Positions 43,517 through 52,498 of a DNA stretch of 64,000 bases are shown piece by piece. The stretch comes from Subdoligranulum variabile (GTDB lineage Bacteria; Bacillota; Clostridia; Oscillospirales; Ruminococcaceae): assembly GCA_004552305.1 (NCBI GenBank), contig SFOX01000002.1, positions 8,882 through 72,881 on the forward strand, read 5' to 3'. Below the pieces are notes generated by a model that searched no databases, was not told where the DNA came from, and worked only from the letters and a program-made list of their open reading frames with translations. Position numbers and translations under genes: made by a program. Position 1 is the first letter of the stretch, and each line of letters begins with the position of its first letter.

Positions 43517-45201
43517 AACCGTTGCGCTTAGGCGATATTTTGCAGGAGCTTGGCTACATCAACGCCGAGCAGATCACCGCCGCACTGGCTTACCAGAAGG
43601 AACACCGCGACCTGCGCTTGGGGCAGGCGCTGCAAAAGCTGGGCTTTGTCAACGAGCGTCAGGTGCTGGAGGCGCTGGGGCGCCGTTTGAACCTGCGCAT
43701 CGTGGACTTTTCGGAGTTGACGGTGGATGTTTCCGCTGTCGAAAAAATTCCGCATGAGATCGCGCAAAAGTACGATATGCTGCCCATTGCGCAGAGCGGA
43801 CGCACGCTGACCGTGGCCGCCAACGACCCGCTGAACTACTACGCCATTGAGGATATCCGCCAGCTGACCGGCATGGAGCCGGAGATCGTTCTGGCAGAGC
43901 TGGAGCCGCTGCGCCGCGCCATCCGCTACTACTACGCCGAGGTCAGCGCCCGCAAGGCCGCCAGCCGCGCCAACTCCAGCGATATGGCCGCCATGCGCAC
44001 CGAGGACCTTGCCATCGACATCAGCGCCACCGGCGGCGACACCGAAGCCCCCATCATCCGCCTGCTGAACAGCCTTGTGCAGCGCGCGGTGACCACCGGC
44101 GCGTCGGATATCCACATCGAGCCGTTTGAAAAGGAAACCAAGGTGCGTATGCGCATCGACGGCGTCATCATCGACTACGTCACCCTGCAGCCCGCGCTGC
44201 ACCAGCCGCTGATCGCCCGCATCAAAATTATGTCCAACCTCGACATTGCCGAGCATCGCGTCCCGCAGGACGGGCATTTCCGCGCGCGGCTGGATACCGG
44301 CAGCGATATCAACGTCCGTGTGTCCATTTTGCCCACCGTCTTTGGCGAAAAAGCGGTGCTGCGTATTTTGTCCGGCAGCACCCGCATTGAACACGCCGAC
44401 CATTTTGGTATGGACGACGAAACCTACCAGCGCTTTTTGCCCCTGCTGGACCGCCCCAACGGCATCGTCTACCTGACCGGTCCCACCGGCAGCGGCAAGA
44501 CGACGACGCTGTATATGGTCCTGCAGGCGATGGCAGACCGGCAGGTCAATATTTCGACCGTCGAGGACCCCGTGGAACGCAACCTGCCGCGCATCAACCA
44601 GACGCAGGTCAACCCGCTGGCGGGGCTTACCTTTGAGGCGGGTCTGCGCGCGCTGCTGCGTCAGGACCCCGATATCATCATGGTGGGCGAAACCCGCGAT
44701 GCCGAAACGGCGTCCATCTCGGTGCGCGCCGCCATCACCGGTCATATGGTGTTTTCGACCCTGCACACCAACGATGCGCTTTCCAGCGTGGTTCGCTTGG
44801 AGGATATGGGTGTCGAGCGCTATATGATCGCCAACTCGGTGGCGGGGCTTGTGGCGCAGCGCCTGATGCGCCGCGTCTGCCCGCAGTGTGCCAAGACCGT
44901 ACCCATCACCGAGATGGAGCGCGACCTGCTGGATGCCGACATCACCACCGTGCGCCGCGGCACCGGCTGCCCCAGCTGCAACGGCACCGGCTACAAGGGG
45001 CGCGTTGCCATCCACGAGCTGGTGGTCATCAACAAGGAGATGCGCCGCCTGATCTCTGCCGGGGCGACCCAGGAGGAGCTGACCCAGACCGCCCGCCGCA
45101 CCCAAGGTATGCGCAGCCTGCGTGAGAGCGCCATGGAGCTGGTGCGCCAAGGCGTGACTACCCCCGAGGAGCTGCTGAAGATCACCTACTATGAGGATTG
45201 A
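43513..45201 (+). CDS. pilB: Type IV pilus extension ATPase PilB
   Basis: This 562-residue hexameric ATPase drives pilus polymerisation. The N-terminal MshEN domain (LRLGDILQELGYINAEQITAAL) is followed by the catalytic core: Walker A GPTGSGKTTTLY (about 322), the Asp box and Walker B (RQDPDIIMVGETRDAETA), and the His box (FSTLHTNDALSSVVRL). A tetracysteine zinc site, CPQC ... CPSCNGTGYKGR, is present near 455-495. It starts with GTG 43513, overlapping the PilO-like stop by four bases, which implies coupled translation. Confidence 0.95.
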   Translation: MKPLRLGDILQELGYINAEQITAALAYQKEHRDLRLGQALQKLGFVNERQVLEALGRRLNLRIVDFSELTVDVSAVEKIPHEIAQKYDMLPIAQSGRTLTVAANDPLNYYAIEDIRQLTGMEPEIVLAELEPLRRAIRYYYAEVSARKAASRANSSDMAAMRTEDLAIDISATGGDTEAPIIRLLNSLVQRAVTTGASDIHIEPFEKETKVRMRIDGVIIDYVTLQPALHQPLIARIKIMSNLDIAEHRVPQDGHFRARLDTGSDINVRVSILPTVFGEKAVLRILSGSTRIEHADHFGMDDETYQRFLPLLDRPNGIVYLTGPTGSGKTTTLYMVLQAMADRQVNISTVEDPVERNLPRINQTQVNPLAGLTFEAGLRALLRQDPDIIMVGETRDAETASISVRAAITGHMVFSTLHTNDALSSVVRLEDMGVERYMIANSVAGLVAQRLMRRVCPQCAKTVPITEMERDLLDADITTVRRGTGCPSCNGTGYKGRVAIHELVVINKEMRRLISAGATQEELTQTARRTQGMRSLRESAMELVRQGVTTPEELLKITYYED

Positions 45202-45206
45202 CGTCT

Positions 45207-46256
45207 ATGCAGATTTTTGAATTGACGGCGCTGGCATGTCAGCTGAACGCCAGCGACATTCACATTTCGCAGGGGCTGCCGCTGCAGTTCCGCATCCACG
45301 GCGTTTTGCAGCACGCCCCCGTCCAGTTCAGCGATGAGGACACCCGCACGCTGATTTTGAGTATGATGGGCGAAAGCCACCGCCAGGCCCTGCTGGAAGA
45401 ACGTCTGGACGCTGATTTTGCCATCACCGCGCCGGACGGCACCCGCTGCCGCGCCAACGTGTTTATGCAGCAGAACAAGCTGGCTGCCACCCTGCGCCTG
45501 CTCAACGACCATATCCCCACGCTGGCGCAGCTGGGGCTGCCCCCCGTGCTGCAAAAGATGGCGGACGAGCCGCGCGGACTGATTTTGGTCACGGGTCCCA
45601 CCGGCAGCGGCAAATCCACGACGCTGGCGGCGATGATCGAGCATATCAACGAGTCCCGCGCCGAGCATATCCTGACCATTGAGGACCCCATCGAGTACGT
45701 CTATCAGGGCAAAAAATCGCTGATCCACCAGCGCGAGGTGGGCGTGGATGTACCCGGCTTTGCCGGTGCGCTGCGCAGCGCCCTGCGCGAGGACCCGGAT
45801 GTGATTCTGGTCGGTGAGATGCGCGATTTTGAAACGATTTCCGCCGCCGTGACCGCCGCCGAAACCGGGCATCTGGTGCTTAGCACGCTGCACACCATCG
45901 GTGCCGCGCAGACCATCGACCGCATTATCGACGTCTGCCCCGCCGGTGCGCAGAACCAGATACGCGGGCAGCTGGCATCGGTTTTGCGGGGTGTCGTGAC
46001 CCAGCAGCTGCTGCCGCTGGCAAGCGGGCAGGGGCGCTGCGCCGCCACCGAGATTTTGGTGGGTACCGACGCCGTGTCCAACCTGATCCGCGAGGATAAG
46101 TGCTACCAGCTGCCCACGCTGCTGCAATCGGGCGCGGCGCTGGGGATGCACAGCCTGAACGCCGACCTTGCCCGCCTTGTCGCCGAGGGGCGCATCACCC
46201 GCGATGCCGCCTTGCGCTGCGCCACCGACAAGCGCGATCTGGAGCAATACCTGTAA
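45207..46256 (+). CDS. pilT: Type IV pilus retraction ATPase PilT
   Basis: A 349-residue ATPase that depolymerises pili. It starts MQIFELTALACQLNASDIHI, lacks PilB's extra N-domain and zinc site, and has Walker A GPTGSGKSTTLAAMI (about 129), an Asp box (TIEDPIEYV), Walker B (LREDPDVILVGEMRDFETI), a His box (LSTLHTIGAAQTIDRIID) and the PilT-specific NLIREDK. The presence of a retraction ATPase implies dynamic pili (twitching, adhesion or DNA uptake) rather than a pure secretion system. ATG 45207 lies 5 bases after pilB and is the last gene of the operon. Confidence 0.94.
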   Translation: MQIFELTALACQLNASDIHISQGLPLQFRIHGVLQHAPVQFSDEDTRTLILSMMGESHRQALLEERLDADFAITAPDGTRCRANVFMQQNKLAATLRLLNDHIPTLAQLGLPPVLQKMADEPRGLILVTGPTGSGKSTTLAAMIEHINESRAEHILTIEDPIEYVYQGKKSLIHQREVGVDVPGFAGALRSALREDPDVILVGEMRDFETISAAVTAAETGHLVLSTLHTIGAAQTIDRIIDVCPAGAQNQIRGQLASVLRGVVTQQLLPLASGQGRCAATEILVGTDAVSNLIREDKCYQLPTLLQSGAALGMHSLNADLARLVAEGRITRDAALRCATDKRDLEQYL

Positions 46257-46263
46257 ACCATGC

Positions 46264-46295
46264 AAGCCCCGCCTGCAAAACAGGCGGGGCTTTTT
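46264..46295 (+). terminator. Rho-independent terminator of the pilus assembly operon
   Basis: AAGCCCCGCCTG (46264-46275), a 5-base loop and CAGGCGGGGCTT (46281-46292) are followed by TTTG. It is a perfect 12-bp stem 7 bases after the pilT stop. Confidence 0.95.
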
Positions 46296-46365
46296 GTTGG
46301 ATAATAAATAATAGATAATAAATCAGGTGTGTCCGCTATGCGGACACAATTTTATACCGTGTGAT

Positions 46366-46850
46366 GTTGGGCGGGGTGACCCCACCCCGCCGGAGTGTTT
46401 TGCAGCAGCCGCAAATTTTGCGACGGCGGCGAATTACCGGCAGGTTTGTAGGGGACGCATATATGCGTCCCGTGCAGTTTGCCCGTTGTGTTGCATTGCC
46501 CGGACGGTTGCGCGGGCGGCATATATGCCGCCCCTACGGATGACCCGTGATTTTCGCGTTGCCGTTATGCCGCGGGCGGGGCTTGCCCCGCCCCTGCCGC
46601 ACGGTGATTTTTTATTGCCTCGTAGGGCGGGGTGACCCCACCCCGCCGGGCAGATATTCGGCTGCGTAAATTTGCCGGTTCGCTTGCAGGGGCGAGCATG
46701 GCTTGCCTGTGCGGTTTTTCCCGTTGTATCGCAACATTTGTGTAATTGCAGCGGGCGGCATATATGCCGCCTCTACGGACTGACCCGCAATACTGTTATT
46801 GCCGTAAAACCGCGGGCGGGGCTTGCCCCGCCCCTACCGCGCGGTGATTT
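46366..46850. repeat. Palindromic repeat mosaic separating the pilus locus from the phage-derived unit
   Basis: It contains GGGACGCATATATGCGTCCC (46452-46471), GGGCGGCATATATGCCGCCC (46514-46533) and a third ATATAT palindrome at 46753-46772 with one terminal mismatch. Two GGGCGGGGCTTGCCCCGCCC copies, TAGGGCGGGGTGACCCCACC and a GGCGAGCATGGCTTGCC copy are interleaved. The whole gap between pilT and the holin is repeats. It forms the left border of the phage-derived block; no integrase or att-like duplication was found in it. Confidence 0.9.
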
Positions 46851-46861
46851 TTTATTTTCCC

Positions 46862-47305
46862 TTACGGTTCCCGTTTGCCCACCGCCAAGGCGTCCAGCAG
46901 CACCTTGGGTACCGGTGCGCCGAGGGCGGCGGCGTTTTCTGCCACCGAGCCAAGCTCGGTAAAAATATACCACACCAGCACCACCGGCAGCAGCAGCGTA
47001 TCAAACCGAAGCCCCAGCCCCGGCAGGTTTTGCACCGCCATGCCCAGCACTGCATCGGTCAGAGCGGCGGTCAACACCACCAGGATCATACCGAACTTGT
47101 GCCAGATACCGCCCCTGGCCGCCGCGCTGGACCAGCAGCCGCCCTTGCAGGCTGCCGCTGTGCCGGACAGCCAGTCCAGCACCATACACATCACCCACGC
47201 CGCCGTCAGCCAGCCCAGCCAGCCGAACGCCGCCGTAAACGCACCGCAGACGGCAGCCACCGCCGCCTTGACCAACAAAAACACATTGCTGTTTTGATTT
47301 TGCAT
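46862..47305 (-). CDS. Phage holin (toxin-secretion/phage-lysis type)
   Basis: A 147-residue membrane protein with about four hydrophobic segments (LVKAAVAAVCGAFTAAFGWL, AAWVMCMVLDWLSG, FGMILVVLTAALTDAVLGMA, TLLLPVVLVWYIFTELGSVAENAAALG). The WVMCMVLDWLSGTAAA and WYIFTELGSVAENAAALG blocks are characteristic of the holin family found in Firmicute phages. It would permeabilise the membrane to release the endopeptidase encoded next to it. ATG 47305 follows AAAGGAGC. It is the last gene of the late operon. Confidence 0.88.
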   Translation of the reverse strand: MQNQNSNVFLLVKAAVAAVCGAFTAAFGWLGWLTAAWVMCMVLDWLSGTAAACKGGCWSSAAARGGIWHKFGMILVVLTAALTDAVLGMAVQNLPGLGLRFDTLLLPVVLVWYIFTELGSVAENAAALGAPVPKVLLDALAVGKREP

Positions 47306-47316
47306 ACAAGCTCCTT

Positions 47317-47916
47317 TCACCCTGCCGTAACGGGCAGGTTTTTTTGTTCGCACAATGCGCGCAGGGCGGCTTTGTCCTGCCCCGTGGCGGTGATGACAAA
47401 CGGTCCGTCGGTGTCCCAGACGCTCGGCTGCGCGGCGCCGTACTCGCCCACGGCGTTGGGTACGCCCGCATACGCCGTGGGGTCCAGCCCCTTGCCCGTG
47501 GCGGCGGCGCGCACCTCCAGATGGCAGTGCTTGTAGCCGCCCGCCGCGTTGCCGGTGTTGCCCATCACGCCTAAGGCATCGCCGCTTTGCACACGCTGCC
47601 CCGGCTGCACCAACACGCGCGCGCAGTGGCAGAAATACAGATAATTCACGGCGTCGGGCGTCTGCGCTGCGTCCAGCCGCACACAGACATACCAGCCCCA
47701 TTCCCACGTTGCATCGTTCTTGTTTTGCACACAGCGGGCGCGCGTCACGGTGCCGCGTATCGTTTTGCCGCCGTAAAACGGCATCCGGATGGTCTCGTCA
47801 TCCACGCCCACCACATCCAGCCCGCCGTGCCAGCGCTTGCCCCCGCCGCGGGTGTAGCCGTAGCAGCCGTAGGGGTAGCGCACGGCGGTGCGCCCTGTAA
47901 AAATGCCTTGCTGCAT
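47317..47916 (-). CDS. M23-family endopeptidase (phage endolysin candidate)
   Basis: A 199-residue LytM-type zinc peptidase. Zinc ligands are in KRWHGGLDVVGV (His-x3-Asp) and KHCHLEVRAA (His-x-His), the hallmark of M23. No signal peptide is present, consistent with holin-dependent release. The last 50 residues (AQPSVWDTDGPFVITATGQDKAALRALCEQKNLPV) may be a small cell-wall or tail-associated module. ATG 47916 follows GGGAGGC. The gene is followed by the holin. Confidence 0.87.
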   Translation of the reverse strand: MQQGIFTGRTAVRYPYGCYGYTRGGGKRWHGGLDVVGVDDETIRMPFYGGKTIRGTVTRARCVQNKNDATWEWGWYVCVRLDAAQTPDAVNYLYFCHCARVLVQPGQRVQSGDALGVMGNTGNAAGGYKHCHLEVRAAATGKGLDPTAYAGVPNAVGEYGAAQPSVWDTDGPFVITATGQDKAALRALCEQKNLPVTAG

Positions 47917-47917
47917 C

Positions 47918-49405
47918 TTATGCCTCCCTGCGCAGTGTATAGGTGATTTTCATCGTTTTATCGGGTGTTTTTTCCACCGGCGCGTCCAGATCGTTGATGG
48001 TTCCCAAATAGTTCGGGCGCACCATACGCCGTATATAGGCATAGTTGGTGCCGCCCGGTCCCGTCACCAGGGGCGAAGCGCCGCCGCCCACGGTGGGGAT
48101 CACAAGCCATTTGAGGTTGTCAGAATTCGAATCGCTGTAGTACAGGCCGCTCCGCTCGGTGCTGTACACCCTGCCGGTAGCCGTGTTCAGCACCCCCGCT
48201 GGTGACCCCCTGTCGCTGCTCACAAAGCTGTAAATGCGTCCGTCGTGGGCATCGGTGATGATATACATTCCCGTATCGTTGGCGGGGATATACTCCACCT
48301 GCGAGCTGTCCGTCAAGCGAAAACGGTAGTAGTCGTTCTCCTTGGTGCCGCTTTTTTTGGACGATGCCTGCATATACAGCCAGCCGTCATACACCGTACC
48401 GGCAAGCCACGGACCTCTCATGCCGCTTATACGCCCGCTCAGATTTTCGCCGCTGGTGTTGGTCAGGTGGTAGTCGGTGTAGGCGAAGGTGTTCATATCA
48501 AACTCGCGCACGCGCATTTCCTCGCCCGGCTTCACCGGGGTAGTCTTGACCGAGCTTACATACAGCTTGCCGCGCTCGACATCGGCATAGATGCGGTGGT
48601 AGCTGCCGGAATCGTCCTTGGGGCACAGCGACAGCCCCTGCAGCGAGAAGGTCTTGGTCTCCTTGGGGACATCGCTGCCGGGGTCAAACAGGTCCAGGCT
48701 GTTCAGCTGCAGGTCGTGGTAGCGCAGCTCCAGCAGCTGCTGCTCGCCGTCCGCGATGATGCGCCCCATCACCAGCAGCTGCTTTTCCTCGTCCGCCCAA
48801 ATGGGTGCGATGTGACCGCTGTAGTAGTCAAAGTTTTTGATTTTTGTCAAAAAACGCTGGTCGGGTCCCATCTGCGTAAACGGATGGGTGGATGGCTGCA
48901 GGGCGGCAGGCACGGTGTCGGCTTCGCACATATACGCGCCGCGGGGCGAGGTCAGGCACACCGAGGCAATGGTGCCGTTGGCTTGGTTGGTGGCAAAGTC
49001 ATAGACAAAGGTCACCACCCCGTTTTCGATATCCACGCTGGATTCCGTCTGATTGTAGCTGCCGCGGTAGGGGTTGGTGCCGGTGTTGGCGGTGTTTTGC
49101 AGCGCCGTACCCACCAGCGCCGCGCCAGCCGGGGCAAACAGCGTGTCGGGGTTGCTGCCCAGCGGCGTATCATACAGGTACAGCCCGCCGTAAAACGCCG
49201 TGATCAGGTTGGTGATGTCGCCGTCGCTGCCGCTGTCATTGCTGTACCGCTTGTCGGCAAGCATCGTCTGCAGGTTCAGGCTGCGGTCAAAGCCGCTCAG
49301 GATATTTTGGACGGCATTCGTCACAAGGTTGTGCTTTTCCTGCGTTTCCACCTTGCCGGTTTTGACGTCGGTAAGCTCAATTTTGGTGTATCCGTGCAAA
49401 GGCAT
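47918..49405 (-). CDS. Putative tail-tip/receptor-binding protein
   Basis: A 495-residue protein with no recognised enzymatic motif. It begins MPLHGYTKIELTDVKTGKVE, a start often seen in phage tail or baseplate-associated proteins of gut Firmicutes. The centre and C-terminus show repeated strands of beta-propeller character (DGEQQLLELRYHD; RIYADVERGKLYVSSV; DAHDGRIYSFVSSD). Its place between the other tail proteins and the lysis cassette is where a fibre or receptor-binding protein is expected. ATG 49405 follows AAGGAGAT. Confidence 0.65.
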   Translation of the reverse strand: MPLHGYTKIELTDVKTGKVETQEKHNLVTNAVQNILSGFDRSLNLQTMLADKRYSNDSGSDGDITNLITAFYGGLYLYDTPLGSNPDTLFAPAGAALVGTALQNTANTGTNPYRGSYNQTESSVDIENGVVTFVYDFATNQANGTIASVCLTSPRGAYMCEADTVPAALQPSTHPFTQMGPDQRFLTKIKNFDYYSGHIAPIWADEEKQLLVMGRIIADGEQQLLELRYHDLQLNSLDLFDPGSDVPKETKTFSLQGLSLCPKDDSGSYHRIYADVERGKLYVSSVKTTPVKPGEEMRVREFDMNTFAYTDYHLTNTSGENLSGRISGMRGPWLAGTVYDGWLYMQASSKKSGTKENDYYRFRLTDSSQVEYIPANDTGMYIITDAHDGRIYSFVSSDRGSPAGVLNTATGRVYSTERSGLYYSDSNSDNLKWLVIPTVGGGASPLVTGPGGTNYAYIRRMVRPNYLGTINDLDAPVEKTPDKTMKITYTLRREA

Positions 49406-49408
49406 AGC

Positions 49409-50467
49409 TTAATCTCCTTCGTTGATAAAGCTGAATTTCAGCCAAGAAAGTGTGTCGGTGCCGTGCAGGGTAAACCGCAGCTGCAGCCGGTGATCCGTCG
49501 GCAGGCTTTGCCACAGCGCTGCCGTGTCCTGCGCCAAAAACTGCGGCAGGGGCAGCCCCTCGGTGTAGTGTGCGCCGCCGTCGGTCGAGGCTGCCACCGT
49601 CACGGTGTCGCTGCCTGCGGCGGTCAGCTTGGCAATGCCCACAATGCTGGGGTGCGCCATATCGCAGACGGTTTCCAGCGTCTGGTCGGGCGGGTCGGCA
49701 GTGATTGCCGCCTGCATCGGCACCGGGTCGGGCGCATCCGTCCACAGGTAGACCGTGGGGCTGGGCAGGCTTGCCAGCAGCGCGGGCGGGGGCGGGTCCT
49801 CCGTCCCCTGCGCAAGAAACAGCGCCTCGGAGAGGGCGGTTTCCGCCAGCGGGGCAAAGGCGCCGTCCTGCACAGTGTACAAAATGCCGCCGCTGTCCGT
49901 CAAAAAGCGGAAATTTCCCACGCGGGGTACACCCTCGGTCACTGCCCACGATTTGCCGTTTTCGGCGTCGCCGGGGGTGAAGGTCAGCACGGTTTTCTGC
50001 CCTGCCGCGAGCGGCAAGTCCAGCGTTTCGCTGCCGCAAAGCAGCCGATGCTCGCCGCTGTAGCTCGCGGACGCGGGCGGCTGGCAGAGGTTCAGCACCA
50101 TACGCCCGTCCTGCAGCAAAATCAGCTCGTAGGTGATGCTGTGTTCCGCCGCCGTTGTGCTGAAATGCAGGTAGCCCTGCACCCGCAGCTTAAAAAATGC
50201 CAGCCCTGCCACGGTACCCTGCTGGTGCCAGACGTTGTAGACCGCCGCATCGCGCCGCCAGATTTTCAGCTGCTCGGCGGAGGTGCCGAAGCCCACCCAC
50301 AGGTTGCCGTTTACATAGAGATTTGTTGCCGCAACGCCGTTGAAGCGGAACCACTCCACCCCGGGTACGCGGTCGGTGCTGTCGTCGTTTTTGCTGTTTT
50401 CGCGTAAAATTGTCATCCCCTGCACCGTGTCCAGCAGCGCGGGCAGGCGGGAGTAATTGCCATCCAT
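49409..50467 (-). CDS. Putative phage tail/baseplate protein
   Basis: A 352-residue, mostly beta protein with carbohydrate-binding-like patches (RVPGVEWFRFNGVAATNLYVNGNLWVGFG in parts). It has no enzyme motif and its family is not recognised. Its ATG directly follows the previous stop (TAAATG), with GAGGTG inside the upstream gene, and it ends 3 bases before the next start. The tight packing supports a structural tail role. Confidence 0.65.
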   Translation of the reverse strand: MDGNYSRLPALLDTVQGMTILRENSKNDDSTDRVPGVEWFRFNGVAATNLYVNGNLWVGFGTSAEQLKIWRRDAAVYNVWHQQGTVAGLAFFKLRVQGYLHFSTTAAEHSITYELILLQDGRMVLNLCQPPASASYSGEHRLLCGSETLDLPLAAGQKTVLTFTPGDAENGKSWAVTEGVPRVGNFRFLTDSGGILYTVQDGAFAPLAETALSEALFLAQGTEDPPPPALLASLPSPTVYLWTDAPDPVPMQAAITADPPDQTLETVCDMAHPSIVGIAKLTAAGSDTVTVAASTDGGAHYTEGLPLPQFLAQDTAALWQSLPTDHRLQLRFTLHGTDTLSWLKFSFINEGD

Positions 50468-52387
50468 TTACCAGTTCACCTCGATTCCTTCCACCCGCAG
50501 ATAGGCGGTTGTGTCCACCGTCAGGGCGGTGCAGCTGCCGCTGTCGATGGGGTGCGCCGCACCTTGGGCGGTAAAGCTGCGCCGCAGGGCAAAGCGGTCG
50601 TTTTCGGTCAGCACCAGCGCCGGGTCATACTCCGCTTGTGTTTCGGTGGTAAAGGTCCAGAACTTCTGCACCAGCTCGCGCCGCGGCTTTTCTGACAATG
50701 CCGCCAGCCGCAGGGGCGCGCGCCGGGGCAGGGCAAGCACCGCCAGCGCCTCGGTGTACGCCGGGTGGGCGGGATGCTGCGGTGCCAACGAAAGCCCCTC
50801 ACGAAGGGGCGCGACCTGCACGGCGCGGTGCGCCGCAAAGGCGTAGGGCTGCAGCGTTTCCTCCATGGTCAGCGTACCATCCCACGCCTTGCCGCCTGCC
50901 AGCCCCTGCCCGCTGATGATGGCTTTCAGCCCGCCCTTTTCCAGCGTCACGGTGCCGCCCTCGCAGACAAGGCGGACGCTCCACCGGCGGTTGGCAGCGC
51001 CCAGCAGCGCGGCAAAGGGGTAAAACAGCGCCAGCGTGTGGCTGCCCGCCGCCAGCGTCTGGCAGGGGGAGTAGTCCACCGGCGCATTGTCCAGATAATA
51101 CCGCACGGTCACGGTCACGGCGGCGTCCGCGGCGGGTGCGGCGTGCAGGATCATCTGCGCCAGAAACACCGCGCCGGTGTCCCGCGTGGTTACAAAGTTC
51201 AGGTTGACGACGGGCTTTTCCTCCCCGGCGATCTGGACTTTTGTGCTGTTGGTAAAGCTGTAATACACGGTCTTGTTGGCGGCTGCCGTGCTTGCCAGGC
51301 TGCGCAGCTTGGCATCGGTGCGGTCGGTTCCGTTTGCCAGATACGGGTTTTTGCCCACGGCTTTTACGGTTTGCCCGGCGCGGTACCGCCACACCATGTG
51401 GGTGATGAGCATCTGCGGCGCGGTGCCGTCCGCCATGGGCAGCGCCAGCCGGTCGCCCAAGTCCAGCGCGGGGTCGCCGTGCAGGCGAACCTCGGCGGGG
51501 GTGTAGGCAAGGGGCTGCAGCGCGGCAAACAGGTTGTCGCAGATGCTTTGCCGGGTGGCAGCCAGCCCGCTTTCTGCCAGTGGAAAGTCCGTAACGGTCA
51601 TCGTCAGCCCGTTGTCCGGCTCGGCGGTGCGGGTAAAGCGCCCGCTTTGCAGCTCCAACTGCAAAGCTGTGCAGCGGCACAGGTAGTCGGCAACGGCGGT
51701 CTTGATGCGCTCCGCCTTGCCCAGCGTGCGGCAGGGCGCGGCGGCAAAGCAGCGCACCACCAGCCGCCCGGCGCGGTCTGCCGCGGCAAACCCGCCCAGA
51801 AGCTGGGCAACGGCGGCGGCGCAGTCCCGCCAAGTGGTGACGTTGTAGGTGGCATCCAGTTGGCGCGACAGCGCGGCATTGGGGTTGAGCGCTGCCACCT
51901 CGGCGGCGGTCTGCCCCAGCACAAGACCGCGGGCTTCAGCGATCTGCTGCAAAATTTCATACGCCGTGCCTGCCAGCACCGTGCCGTCGTATCGGGCGTC
52001 GAGCTTGACAAGGTTGTCGTAGGCTTTCAGGCTGACAAAGCTTGCGCGGCGCTCCGCCTCGGCAACGGTAAAGACGCCCAGGGGAACGGTTTCCCACGTT
52101 GCATCGGGCAAAAGCAGCGCGTAGTCCAGCCGCAGGCAGGCGCCGTACAGCGCATAGCGCGACAGCTCGGTGCGCAGCTGCAGGCTGACCTGCCCCAGAT
52201 ACGCACAGCCGAACGCCAGTTCCTCGCCGTTGACGCACTGGTTGTCCCAGCAGAGCGAGCCGGACACAAGGTCGGCATCGGTCAGCGGCAGCACGGTGCC
52301 GTCGGTCAGCGTCAGCGTGCCGGTCACCCGGTCGGTGCGCACCGGCGCGCAGACCGCCGTTTGGTAAGCAGTAGATGTGGGATACAC
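50468..52387 (-). CDS. Putative tail hub / distal baseplate protein
   Basis: A 639-residue protein that follows the tape-measure region, the usual place for the tail hub. The N-terminal half has tail-hub features: a beta-barrel start (VTGTLTLTDGTVLPLTDADLVSGSLCWDN), LGVFTVAEAERRASFVSLKAYDNLVKLDA, and the gp44-like segment GTAYEILQQIAEARGLVLG ... YNVTTWRDCAAAVAQLLGGFAAADRAGRLVV. The C-terminal half is beta-rich. It starts with GTG 52387 after AAAGGAG. A long repeat hairpin lies directly upstream inside the operon. Confidence 0.75.
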   Translation of the reverse strand: MYPTSTAYQTAVCAPVRTDRVTGTLTLTDGTVLPLTDADLVSGSLCWDNQCVNGEELAFGCAYLGQVSLQLRTELSRYALYGACLRLDYALLLPDATWETVPLGVFTVAEAERRASFVSLKAYDNLVKLDARYDGTVLAGTAYEILQQIAEARGLVLGQTAAEVAALNPNAALSRQLDATYNVTTWRDCAAAVAQLLGGFAAADRAGRLVVRCFAAAPCRTLGKAERIKTAVADYLCRCTALQLELQSGRFTRTAEPDNGLTMTVTDFPLAESGLAATRQSICDNLFAALQPLAYTPAEVRLHGDPALDLGDRLALPMADGTAPQMLITHMVWRYRAGQTVKAVGKNPYLANGTDRTDAKLRSLASTAAANKTVYYSFTNSTKVQIAGEEKPVVNLNFVTTRDTGAVFLAQMILHAAPAADAAVTVTVRYYLDNAPVDYSPCQTLAAGSHTLALFYPFAALLGAANRRWSVRLVCEGGTVTLEKGGLKAIISGQGLAGGKAWDGTLTMEETLQPYAFAAHRAVQVAPLREGLSLAPQHPAHPAYTEALAVLALPRRAPLRLAALSEKPRRELVQKFWTFTTETQAEYDPALVLTENDRFALRRSFTAQGAAHPIDSGSCTALTVDTTAYLRVEGIEVNW

Positions 52388-52403
52388 GGGAACTCCTTTC
52401 GCT

Positions 52404-52498
52404 AGAGTGAAGAGTTTAGAGTGGAGAGTTTAGATAAGGTGCGCCCTGCGGGCGCACACATTATCTTAACTCTTAACTCTCCACTCTCCACTCTGTTT
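52404..52498. repeat. Full-length inverted-repeat element (heptads-hairpin-heptads) inserted in the late operon
   Basis: The left arm (52411-52446: AGAGTTTAGAGTGGAGAG..., then TTTAGATAAGGTGCGCCC) mirrors the right arm (52450-52494: GGGCGCACACATTATCTTAA..., then CTCCACTCTCCACTCT) around TGC. The arms are built of AGAGTTN/NAACTCT heptads around a perfect GGTGCGCCC-like hairpin. Half-copies of this element occur in five other intergenic gaps of the window. It separates the tail hub gene from the 115-residue tail gene. Confidence 0.88.

Noticed and set aside
46366..46850. Left attachment site of an integrated prophage
   Set aside because: No matching direct repeat was found beside 61.5-61.7 kb, and no tRNA or integrase is present; the shared sequences are the genome-wide palindromes.
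46672..46962. Small open frames inside the repeat mosaics (also 12746-13021, 22432-22952, 63255-63440, 63663-63848)
   Set aside because: They are translations of palindromic repeats that recur in many gaps and frames; no ribosome binding sites.
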